Below, in pieces: positions 26,270-35,036 of a DNA stretch of 64,000 nucleotides. Where the stretch lies: assembly GCF_004168365.1 (NCBI RefSeq), contig NZ_CP035704.1, forward strand, positions 3,658,001-3,722,000, in the 5' to 3' direction. The notes under the pieces are model-generated. The model was not told the origin of the DNA, ran no database searches, and saw only the letters and a program-made list of their open reading frames with translations. The position numbers and the translations under genes are program-made. Positions within the stretch are counted from its first letter, which is position 1. Each line of letters opens with the position of its first letter. This DNA comes from Pseudolysobacter antarcticus. Its GTDB lineage: Bacteria > Pseudomonadota > Gammaproteobacteria > Xanthomonadales > Rhodanobacteraceae.

Positions 26270-27601
26270 ATGATGAACGCACCCATTCGCCGTGCGTTGA
26301 CCATGCCCCTGTCGAAACATTTTCCCGCGTCGTATCTGCACCTCGGGCCGAGCGAATTGCTGGCCAGCCTGGCATGGCTGCGCCTGTGCGCGATTGTCGG
26401 TCAGGCATTAACCGTCGCCTTCGTTGCGCACTGGCTGGTATTGCCGATCCCGGAAAATGCGTTGTGGCGTGGTATCGCCGTGCTGCTGCTGTTCGAGGTA
26501 TTGGTGCTGTGGCGCATGCGTCGAACCTGGCCGGTCAACGAGCTCGAAGTGTTCGGCCATTTTGTCGTCGACATGGGCGTGCTGGCGTATCTGCTGTATC
26601 TCACCGGCGGCTCGACCAATCCGTTCATCTCGTTGCTGGTGGTGCCGATCGCACTTGCCGCGACCACGCTAGCGGCGCGTTATCTGATTGCGATCGCGCT
26701 ATTCGCCGGCATCATCTATGCGACGCTGATGTTGTATCACCTCAGTTTGCCGAGCATGTACGAACACGATATGCACGCCGATTTCGGTCTGCACGTGCTT
26801 GGCATGGCGGCCAATTTTGCGATCACCGGATTTCTGCTCGGGCTATTCATCTGGCGCCTCGCGCGCGCCTTGCGCCAACAGCAAACCCAGATGCAGCGCG
26901 AACGCGAACGCGCGCTGCGCGACGAAGGCATTCTGGCGATTGCGACCCAGGCCGCCGGTGCCGCGCACGAACTCAACACACCGCTATCGACGATCCGCAC
27001 GCTGCTTGGCGAGCTGCGCCGTGCGCCGGTCGATGCGGCCACGCTTAGCGAGGATCTCGATGTATTGCAGAGCCAGGCCGATCGCTGCCGCGACATTCTG
27101 CGCGAGCTGGTCGCGGTCGGCAGCGCACAACTTGCCGATACACCGGAAACACTTGATCTCGAAGAATTCATCGCTGGCTGCGCGGAACGATTCCGCTTGC
27201 TGCGGCCCGAGATTGAACTGCAGATCGATATCGCCGCAGAGATCGCAACTATCCGCCTGAGTGTTTTGCCGGGTTTGCGGCACGCACTGATCAATCTGCT
27301 CAACAACGCCGCCGACGCTTCGCAGCAACAATCGAGTGCGCGTGTGGACCTCGTGGTTCGTGGCCAAGCGAGTATTCTCGAATTGCGCGTCCGCGATTAC
27401 GGCATCGGCTTGTCGGCCGACATCCTTGCCGCCGCCGGCCACGACTTTTACAGCAGCAAACGCAACGGCCTCGGTTTGGGATTGGCCTTGACCCATGCCA
27501 CCGCCGAGCGCTTGAACGGCGAACTCAGCGTGCACGCCGCCGCGGGCGGCGGTAGCGAAACCTGCTTGCGCCTGCCATTGCGCTTGGCCGAAAATCGCTG
27601 A
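26270..27601 (+). CDS. regB: RegB/PrrB-type redox sensor histidine kinase
   Basis: A 443-aa membrane kinase. Six hydrophobic helices span about residues 30-205, with the quinone-sensing signature 'GGSTNPF' (RegB GGxxNPF heptapeptide) in the middle. A coiled segment rich in Arg/Glu/Gln then leads to the H-box 'AAGAAHELNTPLST' and a complete HATPase domain ('NLLNNAADAS', 'GIGL', 'GLGLGLALTHA'). RegB/RegA systems respond to the quinone pool and control respiration, nitrogen and carbon functions. The stop overlaps the start of the response regulator (TGATG). I see no RegB-type redox Cys in the linker. Confidence 0.88.
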   Translation: MMNAPIRRALTMPLSKHFPASYLHLGPSELLASLAWLRLCAIVGQALTVAFVAHWLVLPIPENALWRGIAVLLLFEVLVLWRMRRTWPVNELEVFGHFVVDMGVLAYLLYLTGGSTNPFISLLVVPIALAATTLAARYLIAIALFAGIIYATLMLYHLSLPSMYEHDMHADFGLHVLGMAANFAITGFLLGLFIWRLARALRQQQTQMQRERERALRDEGILAIATQAAGAAHELNTPLSTIRTLLGELRRAPVDAATLSEDLDVLQSQADRCRDILRELVAVGSAQLADTPETLDLEEFIAGCAERFRLLRPEIELQIDIAAEIATIRLSVLPGLRHALINLLNNAADASQQQSSARVDLVVRGQASILELRVRDYGIGLSADILAAAGHDFYSSKRNGLGLGLALTHATAERLNGELSVHAAAGGGSETCLRLPLRLAENR

Positions 27602-28203
27602 TGAACTTGCCAACTCACAACCCCGCGACAACGGCAGATTCGGTTTTGCTGATCGACGACGATGCAGTTTTTCTGCGTGTCATGGCGCGCGCTTTGGGTC
27701 AGCGCGGATTCACCGTACGCACGGCGCAGAACAGCGAAACCGCACTCGCGTTATGCCGCAGCGAAGCACCAATGCACGCCGTGCTCGATCTCAAACTCGG
27801 CGAGGAAAACGGACTGACATTGATCCCGCAATTGCTCAGCGTTGCGCCTGATCTGCGCATCCTGTTGCTGACCGGCTACGCCAGCATTGCCACGGCGGTC
27901 GAGGCGATCAAGCGTGGCGCACACGACTACCTCGCCAAACCCGTGGACGCCGATGCGGTGACACTTGCGTTGCGCGGCAAAAATGAATCATCACTCGCCA
28001 CTGCGACCACCCGCGTGCCGGACGGTGCACAACCGCTGCGACGACTGGAATGGGAACACATCCAGCGCGTGCTCAGCGAATGCGACGGCAATATCTCGGC
28101 AGCCGCGCGACGACTTGGTCTGCATCGCCGCACCTTGCAGCGCAAGCTCGGCAAACGCCCGGTGCGCGAGATCGATGAAGATGCGGAGAGCGACGTCTTT
28201 TGA
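27601..28203 (+). CDS. regA: RegA/PrrA/ActR-type response regulator
   Basis: A 200-aa response regulator. The receiver has acidic pair 'IDDD', phosphorylatable Asp in 'AVLDLKLGEENGL' and Lys in 'LAKPVD'. The C-terminal Fis-like HTH is 'EWEHIQRVLSECDGNISAAARRLGLHRRTLQRKLGKRP', which is the nearly invariant RegA DNA-binding helix pair. A short linker of about 25 residues separates them. It is co-translated with the kinase. It ends 30 bp before the convergent cyanophycin cluster, so it is not part of that operon, although RegA-type control of storage metabolism would be reasonable. Confidence 0.9.
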   Translation: MNLPTHNPATTADSVLLIDDDAVFLRVMARALGQRGFTVRTAQNSETALALCRSEAPMHAVLDLKLGEENGLTLIPQLLSVAPDLRILLLTGYASIATAVEAIKRGAHDYLAKPVDADAVTLALRGKNESSLATATTRVPDGAQPLRRLEWEHIQRVLSECDGNISAAARRLGLHRRTLQRKLGKRPVREIDEDAESDVF

Positions 28204-28234
28204 CTCGCTCCGGTCACGGTTGGAATGACGCGGC

Positions 28235-30004
28235 TTACGCCGCCGGCAGATCTGTTCCGGGTTGCCAACCGGAAGCGAGCAATTGATCCAGCAAAACGAC
28301 CGTATTGTTGCGCGCATTGCCGCCGTGAATCGGCAATACCAACACCTCATGGGCGCGTGCTGCTGCGAGTGCGCTGCGCGCCGCGGTGAACTCGTCCAGG
28401 CATTCGACGATGGCATCACTCGATAGACCAGCGCGCACAAGCTCATCGCGCAGGATCGTGGCGACTTCGCCCGCGGCGCGACCACGCAACATGCCATCGA
28501 TATCCTTGAGCACGATATGGTCGGGATGAAAGCTCGCCGCGACTTGCGCGAGTTCGCGAATCTCCTTGTCCTCGCGATTGCCGGCCTGCCCGAGCACCAA
28601 CAATAATCGCGAACTGCCACGCTGTCGGGTCGCCACGTCGAGCAATCCGCGCAGGCCTTCGGCATTGTGCGCGTAGTCGAGAAAAACCTGCAGACTGCCG
28701 AGCTGCCAATGTTGCAGGCGGCCCGGATTGTCGCTGTGCGCGGCGCCAAAATTTGCCAGCACTTCGATGATCGTGGCGACAGAAGCTCCCAGTGCCGAGG
28801 CACTCAAAACCGCGGCGCTGATGTTCGCGATGTTGTAGGTCGCGCTGCCGGAAAATGTCAGCGGCATGTCCGCGACCTTGCCGAGATCGTGAGCCGCGCC
28901 ATGGTTCGATAAAAACAGATTCCCATCGCGCATGCCGCACGTGACACCGCCGCGTTCGCGATGCCCGAGCAAAATCGGGTGGTTATCGTCCAGTGCGAAC
29001 CAGGCAATCGCGCAGTGTAATTTTTCCGCACGCCGCACCAGCAATTCATCGTCCGCATTCAGCACCAGCAAGCCGCTCGAACCGAGCGTATGTGCGACGA
29101 CCAGCTTGACCTCGGCGAGTGCGTCAAGATCGTGGATGCCGTATTCGCCGAAATGATCGACGCTGATATTCGTCACCACTGCTACCTGCGCGCGTGAAAC
29201 GCCCAGACCACGCCGCAGGATTCCGCCGCGTGCGGTTTCGAGAATCGCGAGTTCAACATCACGATGCCGCAGCACCGCGCGCGCACCGGCTGGGCCGGAA
29301 TAATCGCCGGCTTCGATATTTTCGGTACCGATCACCAGACCATCGGTCGAGCTATACCCGACCTTCCGGCCATGCGCACGCGCCATCGCCGCGAGCAAGC
29401 GCACCGTCGTGGTTTTGCCGTTCGAGCCGGTGATCAGCGCGAGTGGAATATCGCGCAGGCCACTCCAGTCGATGGACTCGACCGCAGGCAAATCGGACAA
29501 CAGCCAGCGCATCGATCCCGTGCCCAAACCAATCGATAACTCGTCTTCATCGAGTAACGCGGTGAGTTGCCGCGCTGTAGCGGTCTGCAACAACACCTCG
29601 AGTTTCGGATTGTGTTCGGCGGCGGAAAACGCGCGCAGCGTGTGCAGCGCGGAATCGTCATCCCACGCCGCCGCATGACCCGGCGCATGGAACGTTTCGC
29701 GGCGCGCTGCGGCGATGCTTGCAAGCCACGCCCATTCGTTGACTTCGGTTGCCGTGAACAATTGATCGACCGGTGCGCTCAACGCCAGCGATGCACCACT
29801 GGCATGCTCACGCCAGAGCACGTGGCCGGTCGGCCAACCGAGTTGTATGCGCACTCGTTCGATACGCGTTTTCCACGCGAGCAATAAAGTTGCGTCGGGA
29901 ATCTCGCCAACGCTTTCGAGCACCGCGCCGACAGCGTCGAAGTAGAGGTTGAATCCCGTGAGGCGTCGTGAATCCTCGAACGTGACGACGGGCTGGATGT
30001 TCAG
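28235..30004 (-). CDS. Mur-ligase-family paralogue of cyanophycin synthetase
   Basis: About 589 aa. An N-terminal region of about 190 residues without known fold is followed by a Mur-ligase module: P-loop 'ITGSNGKTTTVRLLAAM', 'LAILETARGGILRRGLGV', 'VTNISVDHFGEYGI' and C-terminal 'VFLDYAHNAEGL'. These resemble the C-terminal half of CphA, but there is no ATP-grasp domain. I see no ATG, GTG or TTG near the expected start; CTG 30004 overlaps the cphA stop (CTGA) behind a GGGAGAG and is the best candidate. It probably ligates an amino acid onto a peptide or primer, possibly within cyanophycin synthesis. The longer frame (to 30184) lies inside cphA. Confidence 0.78.
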   Translation of the reverse strand: MNIQPVVTFEDSRRLTGFNLYFDAVGAVLESVGEIPDATLLLAWKTRIERVRIQLGWPTGHVLWREHASGASLALSAPVDQLFTATEVNEWAWLASIAAARRETFHAPGHAAAWDDDSALHTLRAFSAAEHNPKLEVLLQTATARQLTALLDEDELSIGLGTGSMRWLLSDLPAVESIDWSGLRDIPLALITGSNGKTTTVRLLAAMARAHGRKVGYSSTDGLVIGTENIEAGDYSGPAGARAVLRHRDVELAILETARGGILRRGLGVSRAQVAVVTNISVDHFGEYGIHDLDALAEVKLVVAHTLGSSGLLVLNADDELLVRRAEKLHCAIAWFALDDNHPILLGHRERGGVTCGMRDGNLFLSNHGAAHDLGKVADMPLTFSGSATYNIANISAAVLSASALGASVATIIEVLANFGAAHSDNPGRLQHWQLGSLQVFLDYAHNAEGLRGLLDVATRQRGSSRLLLVLGQAGNREDKEIRELAQVAASFHPDHIVLKDIDGMLRGRAAGEVATILRDELVRAGLSSDAIVECLDEFTAARSALAAARAHEVLVLPIHGGNARNNTVVLLDQLLASGWQPGTDLPAA

Positions 30005-32799
30005 TCGTCGCTCTCCCGCGACAGATGGATGCCGCGTTCGTCGCGCACCACGCCACCCATCGCTGCGAAGCTGGATTCGTCGAACGCGGGCTCGCTCACG
30101 GGCATCGGTGCTGCGGCCGGCATGACTGCGGCAGCGCGCGTTTCCGGTGCACCGGCGGCACGGAACTTGATGATCTGTTTCCACGAGCGCACGAGCGCAT
30201 CGGCAAAAACCAGCAGCAGATCGCCGGGCTGGCCCATGTGCAACGCGGCATCGATCGCTTCCTGTTCGTCGGGAATGATCGAGATCGCATCCTGCGGCAC
30301 GCCCGCGGCGAGCAATGCGCGCGACTGGATGCGCGGCACTTCGTCACCATCGCGACCACGCCGCGAATCGTCGCGACGGCAGATGTAGTGATCGAATCGG
30401 CCGGCGACGGCATCGGCGATCGCGACCAGATCTTCATCGCGCCGATCGCCCGGCCCGGCCAGTACCACGATGCGCCGCCCGGTGACATCGAGACGCTGCG
30501 CAAGATCGGTCATCGCCGCGACCGCATGCGCGTTGTGGCCGTAGTCGAATAGCACCTTGAACGGATGTTCGTTGAACACGTTCATGCGACCCGGCGCCTG
30601 GAAGAACGTGGTATCGAACGTGCGCAAACCCTGGCGGATCGCATCGAGCTTGATGCCGAGCGAAAATGCCATCGCCGCGGCGACCATCGCGTTCTGCACA
30701 TTGTGCAGCGCGCGACCTTCGAGCGTGGCCGGAATCAGATGCGTCCACAGCAGCGGAATATGGCTGCCCTTGTCGTACAGCGTAATCATCTGGCCGTTGA
30801 CGCCGGCTTCGAGCGCACACGCGCGACCGCCTGCTCGGATGTGTTCGCGCACGAGTCCGTGCTGCGGATTCATCGTCACGTAACACAGGATTTTTGCGTC
30901 GGTATAGCCCGACATTTTCAGCACGAGCGGATCATCCGCATTCAGCACGGCGCAATCCTGCGCGACCTCGACGACGATGCGCTTCACCTCGGCGAGTTGC
31001 TCCAGCGTATCGATGCCTTTCAGGCCGAGATGATCGGACTGCACGTTCAGCACCGCGCCAACATTCACCTTCGGCACGCCCATGCCGGCGCGCAGCAAAC
31101 CGCCGCGCGCGGTTTCGAGCACGGCGATATCGATCTGCGGATCCGACAGCACCATGCGCGCCGATACCGGCCCGGTCATGTCGCCCTCGACCGTACGCTG
31201 GCCGTCGATATAAACGCCGTCGGTCGTGGTCAATCCGGGCGTATAGCCGCCCATCTTGGTGATGTGTGCGAGCATGCGCGCGGTGGTGGTTTTGCCGTTG
31301 GTGCCGGTGATCGCGGCGATCGGCACATGCGATGGCGCACCCGGCGGAAACAGCATTTCGATGACCGGGCCGGCGGCATCGCGCGGCGTGCCTTCGCTCG
31401 GACTCACGTGCATGCGAAAACCAGGCGCCGCATTCACTTCGCAGATGCCGCCGCCGATGATGCGATAACTTTCGGCGATGTTCGACGACAGAAAATCGAC
31501 GCCGCCGACATCGAGCCCGATCGCACGAATCGCGCGCACCGCCATGTCGCGATTGTCCGGGTGGATGATGTCGGTGACATCGGTCGCGGTGCCGCCCGTG
31601 GAAAGATTCGCGGTCGAGCGCAGATAGACGATTTCGTCTGGCGGTGGCACCGATTCGGCGGTGTAGTTCAAACGATCCATCATCATCTGTGCCTGCGCAT
31701 CAAGCTCGATGCGCGTCAGCACTTTTTCATGGCCGATGCCACGGCGCGGATCCTGATTCACCGCGTCGACCAGTTGCGTGATCGTCTGCTTGCCGTCACC
31801 TACAACATGGCCCGGCGTGCGTCGCGTCGCAGCGATCAGCTCGCCATTGACCACGAGCAAACGGTGATCGTCGCCGGTGATGAAATTTTCCACGATCACC
31901 GAGCGCGAATGCTCACGCGCCGCTGCGAATCCCGCGCTGATTTCCTCGTCGGTAGTGAGGTGAATCGAGATACCGCGGCCGTGATTGCCGTTGTACGGTT
32001 TGGTCACCACCGGCAAGCCGAGGCGATGCGCGGCGCGCAACGCGGCCTCCTCGGTCTGCACGAGTTCCTGCTTCGGCACGGGCAGGCCGAGCGAGGCGAG
32101 AATCTTGTTGGTTTCTTCCTTGTCGCTGGCGAGTTCAACCGCGATATGCGGCGTGCGTCCGGTGATCGTGGCCTGGATGCGCTGCTGATATTTGCCATGA
32201 CCGAGCTGGATCAGTGATTGATCGTTCAGGCGCAGCCACGGGATGTTGCGTTCTTCGGCAGCGCGCACCAGCGACGCGGTCGACGGGCCAAGCGCACGAC
32301 GTTGCGCGTAACGGATGAATTCATCGCGCGCGGTCGGCCATTCCCAGCCTTCGGGCACACTGGATCGCGGCTGCAATTCGGTCGGCAACAGCGATGACAA
32401 AAGTCGCAACGCGAGTTCGCCCGCAGCAATGCCTTCCTCTTTTTGCGCGTATTCGTAGACGACCGAATACACGCCGGGTTTGTCGGTGCTGCGCGTCTTG
32501 CCGAAGGTAACTTCCTCGCCCGCGACGTTCTGCAATTCGATCGCGACATGTTCGAGCACATGACCAAGCCAGGTGCCGTCGCCTTCGCGCATGCGGCGGA
32601 TGAAGCCGCCCGGTTCGCGATACGAACAGCCGTGTTCGGCGAGGCCGGGCAATGCCGCGACCAGGCCATCGACGAAGGCCGCACCGAGTCGCCCGGTCGG
32701 CCACGCTTCGAGCTCGGCGAGATCCAGTTCAAGCCGTATGACTGGAAAATGCGCGTGTACCGAAGGGCCGACGAACACGGAACGATCGAGTATGCGCAT
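30001..32799 (-). CDS. cphA: Cyanophycin synthetase
   Basis: A 932-aa enzyme that polymerises aspartate and arginine into multi-L-arginyl-poly-L-aspartate. Its N-terminal domain holds 'GTWLGHVLEHVAIELQ'. The ATP-grasp domain (about 220-470) has 'KPYNGNHGRGISIHL' and 'ICEVNAAPGFRMH', and adds Asp to the backbone. The Mur-ligase domain, P-loop 'ITGTNGKTTTARMLAHI' with 'ETARGGLLRAGMGV' and 'DYGHNAHAV', adds Arg to the side chain. A tail of about 60 residues beyond the usual end is rich in Ala/Pro. ATG 32799 ('MRILDRSVFVGPS') is the family start. cphB lies 75 bp upstream and the Mur-ligase paralogue directly downstream. Confidence 0.95.
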   Translation of the reverse strand: MRILDRSVFVGPSVHAHFPVIRLELDLAELEAWPTGRLGAAFVDGLVAALPGLAEHGCSYREPGGFIRRMREGDGTWLGHVLEHVAIELQNVAGEEVTFGKTRSTDKPGVYSVVYEYAQKEEGIAAGELALRLLSSLLPTELQPRSSVPEGWEWPTARDEFIRYAQRRALGPSTASLVRAAEERNIPWLRLNDQSLIQLGHGKYQQRIQATITGRTPHIAVELASDKEETNKILASLGLPVPKQELVQTEEAALRAAHRLGLPVVTKPYNGNHGRGISIHLTTDEEISAGFAAAREHSRSVIVENFITGDDHRLLVVNGELIAATRRTPGHVVGDGKQTITQLVDAVNQDPRRGIGHEKVLTRIELDAQAQMMMDRLNYTAESVPPPDEIVYLRSTANLSTGGTATDVTDIIHPDNRDMAVRAIRAIGLDVGGVDFLSSNIAESYRIIGGGICEVNAAPGFRMHVSPSEGTPRDAAGPVIEMLFPPGAPSHVPIAAITGTNGKTTTARMLAHITKMGGYTPGLTTTDGVYIDGQRTVEGDMTGPVSARMVLSDPQIDIAVLETARGGLLRAGMGVPKVNVGAVLNVQSDHLGLKGIDTLEQLAEVKRIVVEVAQDCAVLNADDPLVLKMSGYTDAKILCYVTMNPQHGLVREHIRAGGRACALEAGVNGQMITLYDKGSHIPLLWTHLIPATLEGRALHNVQNAMVAAAMAFSLGIKLDAIRQGLRTFDTTFFQAPGRMNVFNEHPFKVLFDYGHNAHAVAAMTDLAQRLDVTGRRIVVLAGPGDRRDEDLVAIADAVAGRFDHYICRRDDSRRGRDGDEVPRIQSRALLAAGVPQDAISIIPDEQEAIDAALHMGQPGDLLLVFADALVRSWKQIIKFRAAGAPETRAAAVMPAAAPMPVSEPAFDESSFAAMGGVVRDERGIHLSRESDD

Positions 32800-32873
32800 G
32801 GATTTTTTCCCTGATGATTCTTCGATTTTAGCGAATGGCGTATGGATGGCTAAACGGACTTCTACCGTCCGTG

Positions 32874-33722
32874 CTAATGCGTTTGCTTCGGCGTGATAAG
32901 CGTGCCGGCAGAAGCAGTGCGTGTTTGCAGATTGAAGGTCGCGCCGGCAATCAGAATATGGATCGTCAAGCCGAGCAGGCAAACCGGATCATCCTCGTCG
33001 GCTTGCGCCATCGACGAAAACTGCAGGTTGCCGGCGTCGACCACGGTCACCGATCCGCTGCCTTCGACTTCGAGCGTGTTGTCGGGGCGGATAAACGCCG
33101 CGGTATCTTCATCCAGACCAATGCCGACCGCATACGGATTGTAAGCGAGCGCGGCAAGCAGCCGACCGAGCCGATCGCGCTGGCGAAAATGCTGGTCAAT
33201 TACAAACCGATTGGTCAGTCCGAGACCCGGCGCGAGACGCACGCTGCCAGCGGTCGGTGATGAGCCTTCCTTGCCGAACGCGATCATGTGCTCGCTCAGA
33301 ATACTCGCGCCCGCGCTGGTGCCACCGACATGCACGCCGCTGGCGTTGCGCGCGCGGATCAGTTGCGCGATCGGCGTGCCGCCAAGCATCGTCGAAAGAC
33401 GCAGCTGGTTGCCGCCTGTGAAAAAAATTCCGCTGGCCTCACCGATACGTTTCAGACGATTGCGTTCTTCGGCGTCGCGACGTGTATCGAAATCCAGCGC
33501 GGTGACGCGGCCGACACCAAGCTCAGTGAATATGCTTTCGTAGCGCGAACCGGTATCGCTGAGCTGGCTCGCGGTCGGGATCACGACGATATCGGCATCC
33601 GCGCCGCCACACAGCGCGACAAAACGTTCAAGGATACGCGGATCGTTTTCTTTCTCCTCGGCGCCGCCGATGGGAACGATCCATCCCCGTTGTTCGCCGT
33701 CGGGGATTCTGCTGGGACTCAT
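32874..33722 (-). CDS. cphB: Cyanophycinase
   Basis: A 282-aa serine-type exopeptidase (S51 family) that releases beta-Asp-Arg dipeptides from cyanophycin. The nucleophile elbow is 'VGGTSAGASILS', with 'FFTGGNQLRLSTML' upstream and 'IDQHFRQRDRLGRL' supplying further active-site residues. No signal peptide is present, so it is intracellular, matching an intracellular granule substrate. It lies just upstream of cphA in the same direction. Confidence 0.94.
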   Translation of the reverse strand: MSPSRIPDGEQRGWIVPIGGAEEKENDPRILERFVALCGGADADIVVIPTASQLSDTGSRYESIFTELGVGRVTALDFDTRRDAEERNRLKRIGEASGIFFTGGNQLRLSTMLGGTPIAQLIRARNASGVHVGGTSAGASILSEHMIAFGKEGSSPTAGSVRLAPGLGLTNRFVIDQHFRQRDRLGRLLAALAYNPYAVGIGLDEDTAAFIRPDNTLEVEGSGSVTVVDAGNLQFSSMAQADEDDPVCLLGLTIHILIAGATFNLQTRTASAGTLITPKQTH

Positions 33723-33845
33723 GATCTACTCGTGTTGTTGCATCGAATGTTGCATATCAACACGGATGGACTTGTCACTGCAACGGTCCGGACATTTGCC
33801 AAGCGAACAGCCACTTTGCTTTGGCACGTCATTGACCAGCCAGAC

Positions 33846-35036
33846 TCAATCCTCGAACATGCCGCGCCGCATAATCTCACCACCGCGTACATGCACAGCG
33901 CCGCGCGCGATCACCGTATGCGCATTTCCAGCAACATCCAGCGCCACGAGATCGGCATCGGCACCTATCTCGATGCGGCCCTTGTTGGCGAGTCGCAGCA
34001 GCCGCGCGGGATTGCTGGTAAACGCCGGTAGCGCTTGCGGCAACGACAATCCACGCGCGAGCAATTCGTTCAAGGTTTCGAGCAACGCGCCGGGTGCGCC
34101 GACATCCATGTGGCTGACATGGCCATCGGCATCAAAACACGGCAAACAACCGCCGGCATCCGAACTGATCGTCACGCGTTCTGCGGGCGCGCCGCTGTCG
34201 AGATAACGCAGCAAGGCATCGGCGGCGCTCCAGGCGTCTTCGCCATCCTCGACCGGGAACGCGGTGATGTCGATACTGCAGCCGCGTCGCGCGAGATCCA
34301 GCGCCTCATCGAACAAGGCCTGGCGCCGGTTGACATGGGTCGGGTTAAAAACGCGCGGTGGCAATTCGCTTTGATCGAGCGCCTGGCGCACGAGCTCGAG
34401 CCCACGCGCACCATCACCGAGATGCAAATGCAAAATACCGGCCTTGCCGGTCATCAGTCCGGCGACATGCGCTTCGGATGCGAGGCGCAACAATTCATCG
34501 AGTGTCGGCTGGCTCGATCGGTGATCGCTGATCGCAACCTCGCCGACACCGAGCAGCGCCTCGATGAACACCAGATCGCTGCGCACGCTGCCGGTCATCG
34601 TCACGGGCGGCAAATGGTAACCGCCGGTGTAGGCGTAGGCACTCAGGCCGAGTTCGCGCAACGCGTATGTAGCCGCGAGCAACTCGCGCGGACCACGCGC
34701 GACATCATCGGTGCCAAGCAAACCGATCACCGTGGTGATGCCCGAGCGCGTAAAGCGCGAAAGCCCGACCGCCGGTACACGCGAGTGGAATCCCGCCTCG
34801 CCGCCACCGCCGGTGACATGCACGTGGCCATCGATCAATCCCGGAATCAGTCGCTGACCTCGCAGATCGATCGTCTCGATCGCGAGCGTTGAAGGCAAGT
34901 CTGGCAAGTCGCTGCCGATCCATAAAATCCGACCGCCGCCGAGCAGCAGATTTTGCAAGCCGAGCGCTTCAGGCGCAAACACATCGGCATTGCGCAGCAG
35001 CAACATCGGCGGGGCGCCAGTCTGCAAATCGCTCAC
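33846..35036 (-). CDS. iadA: Isoaspartyl dipeptidase (beta-aspartyl-peptidase)
   Basis: A 396-aa amidohydrolase-superfamily zinc enzyme. The metal motif is 'IDGHVHVTGGGGEAG' near residue 70; 'TGKAGILHLHLGDG' carries the mid-barrel ligands and 'ISSDAGG' the catalytic Asp. It hydrolyses beta-Asp dipeptides such as the beta-Asp-Arg made by CphB. The frame begins at GTG 35036, which overlaps the upstream peptidase's TGA, but homology begins near ATG 35006 ('MLLLRNADVF'), so the start is uncertain by 10 codons. Its place between cphB and a second isoaspartyl peptidase supports a role in cyanophycin turnover. Confidence 0.93.
   Translation of the reverse strand: MSDLQTGAPPMLLLRNADVFAPEALGLQNLLLGGGRILWIGSDLPDLPSTLAIETIDLRGQRLIPGLIDGHVHVTGGGGEAGFHSRVPAVGLSRFTRSGITTVIGLLGTDDVARGPRELLAATYALRELGLSAYAYTGGYHLPPVTMTGSVRSDLVFIEALLGVGEVAISDHRSSQPTLDELLRLASEAHVAGLMTGKAGILHLHLGDGARGLELVRQALDQSELPPRVFNPTHVNRRQALFDEALDLARRGCSIDITAFPVEDGEDAWSAADALLRYLDSGAPAERVTISSDAGGCLPCFDADGHVSHMDVGAPGALLETLNELLARGLSLPQALPAFTSNPARLLRLANKGRIEIGADADLVALDVAGNAHTVIARGAVHVRGGEIMRRGMFED

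Noticed and set aside
24115-28203. The FtsX-type ABC pair and RegB/RegA as one operon.
   Set aside because: They are divergent (ATPase start 26078 minus, RegB start 26270 plus); shared promoter region is possible but not co-transcription.
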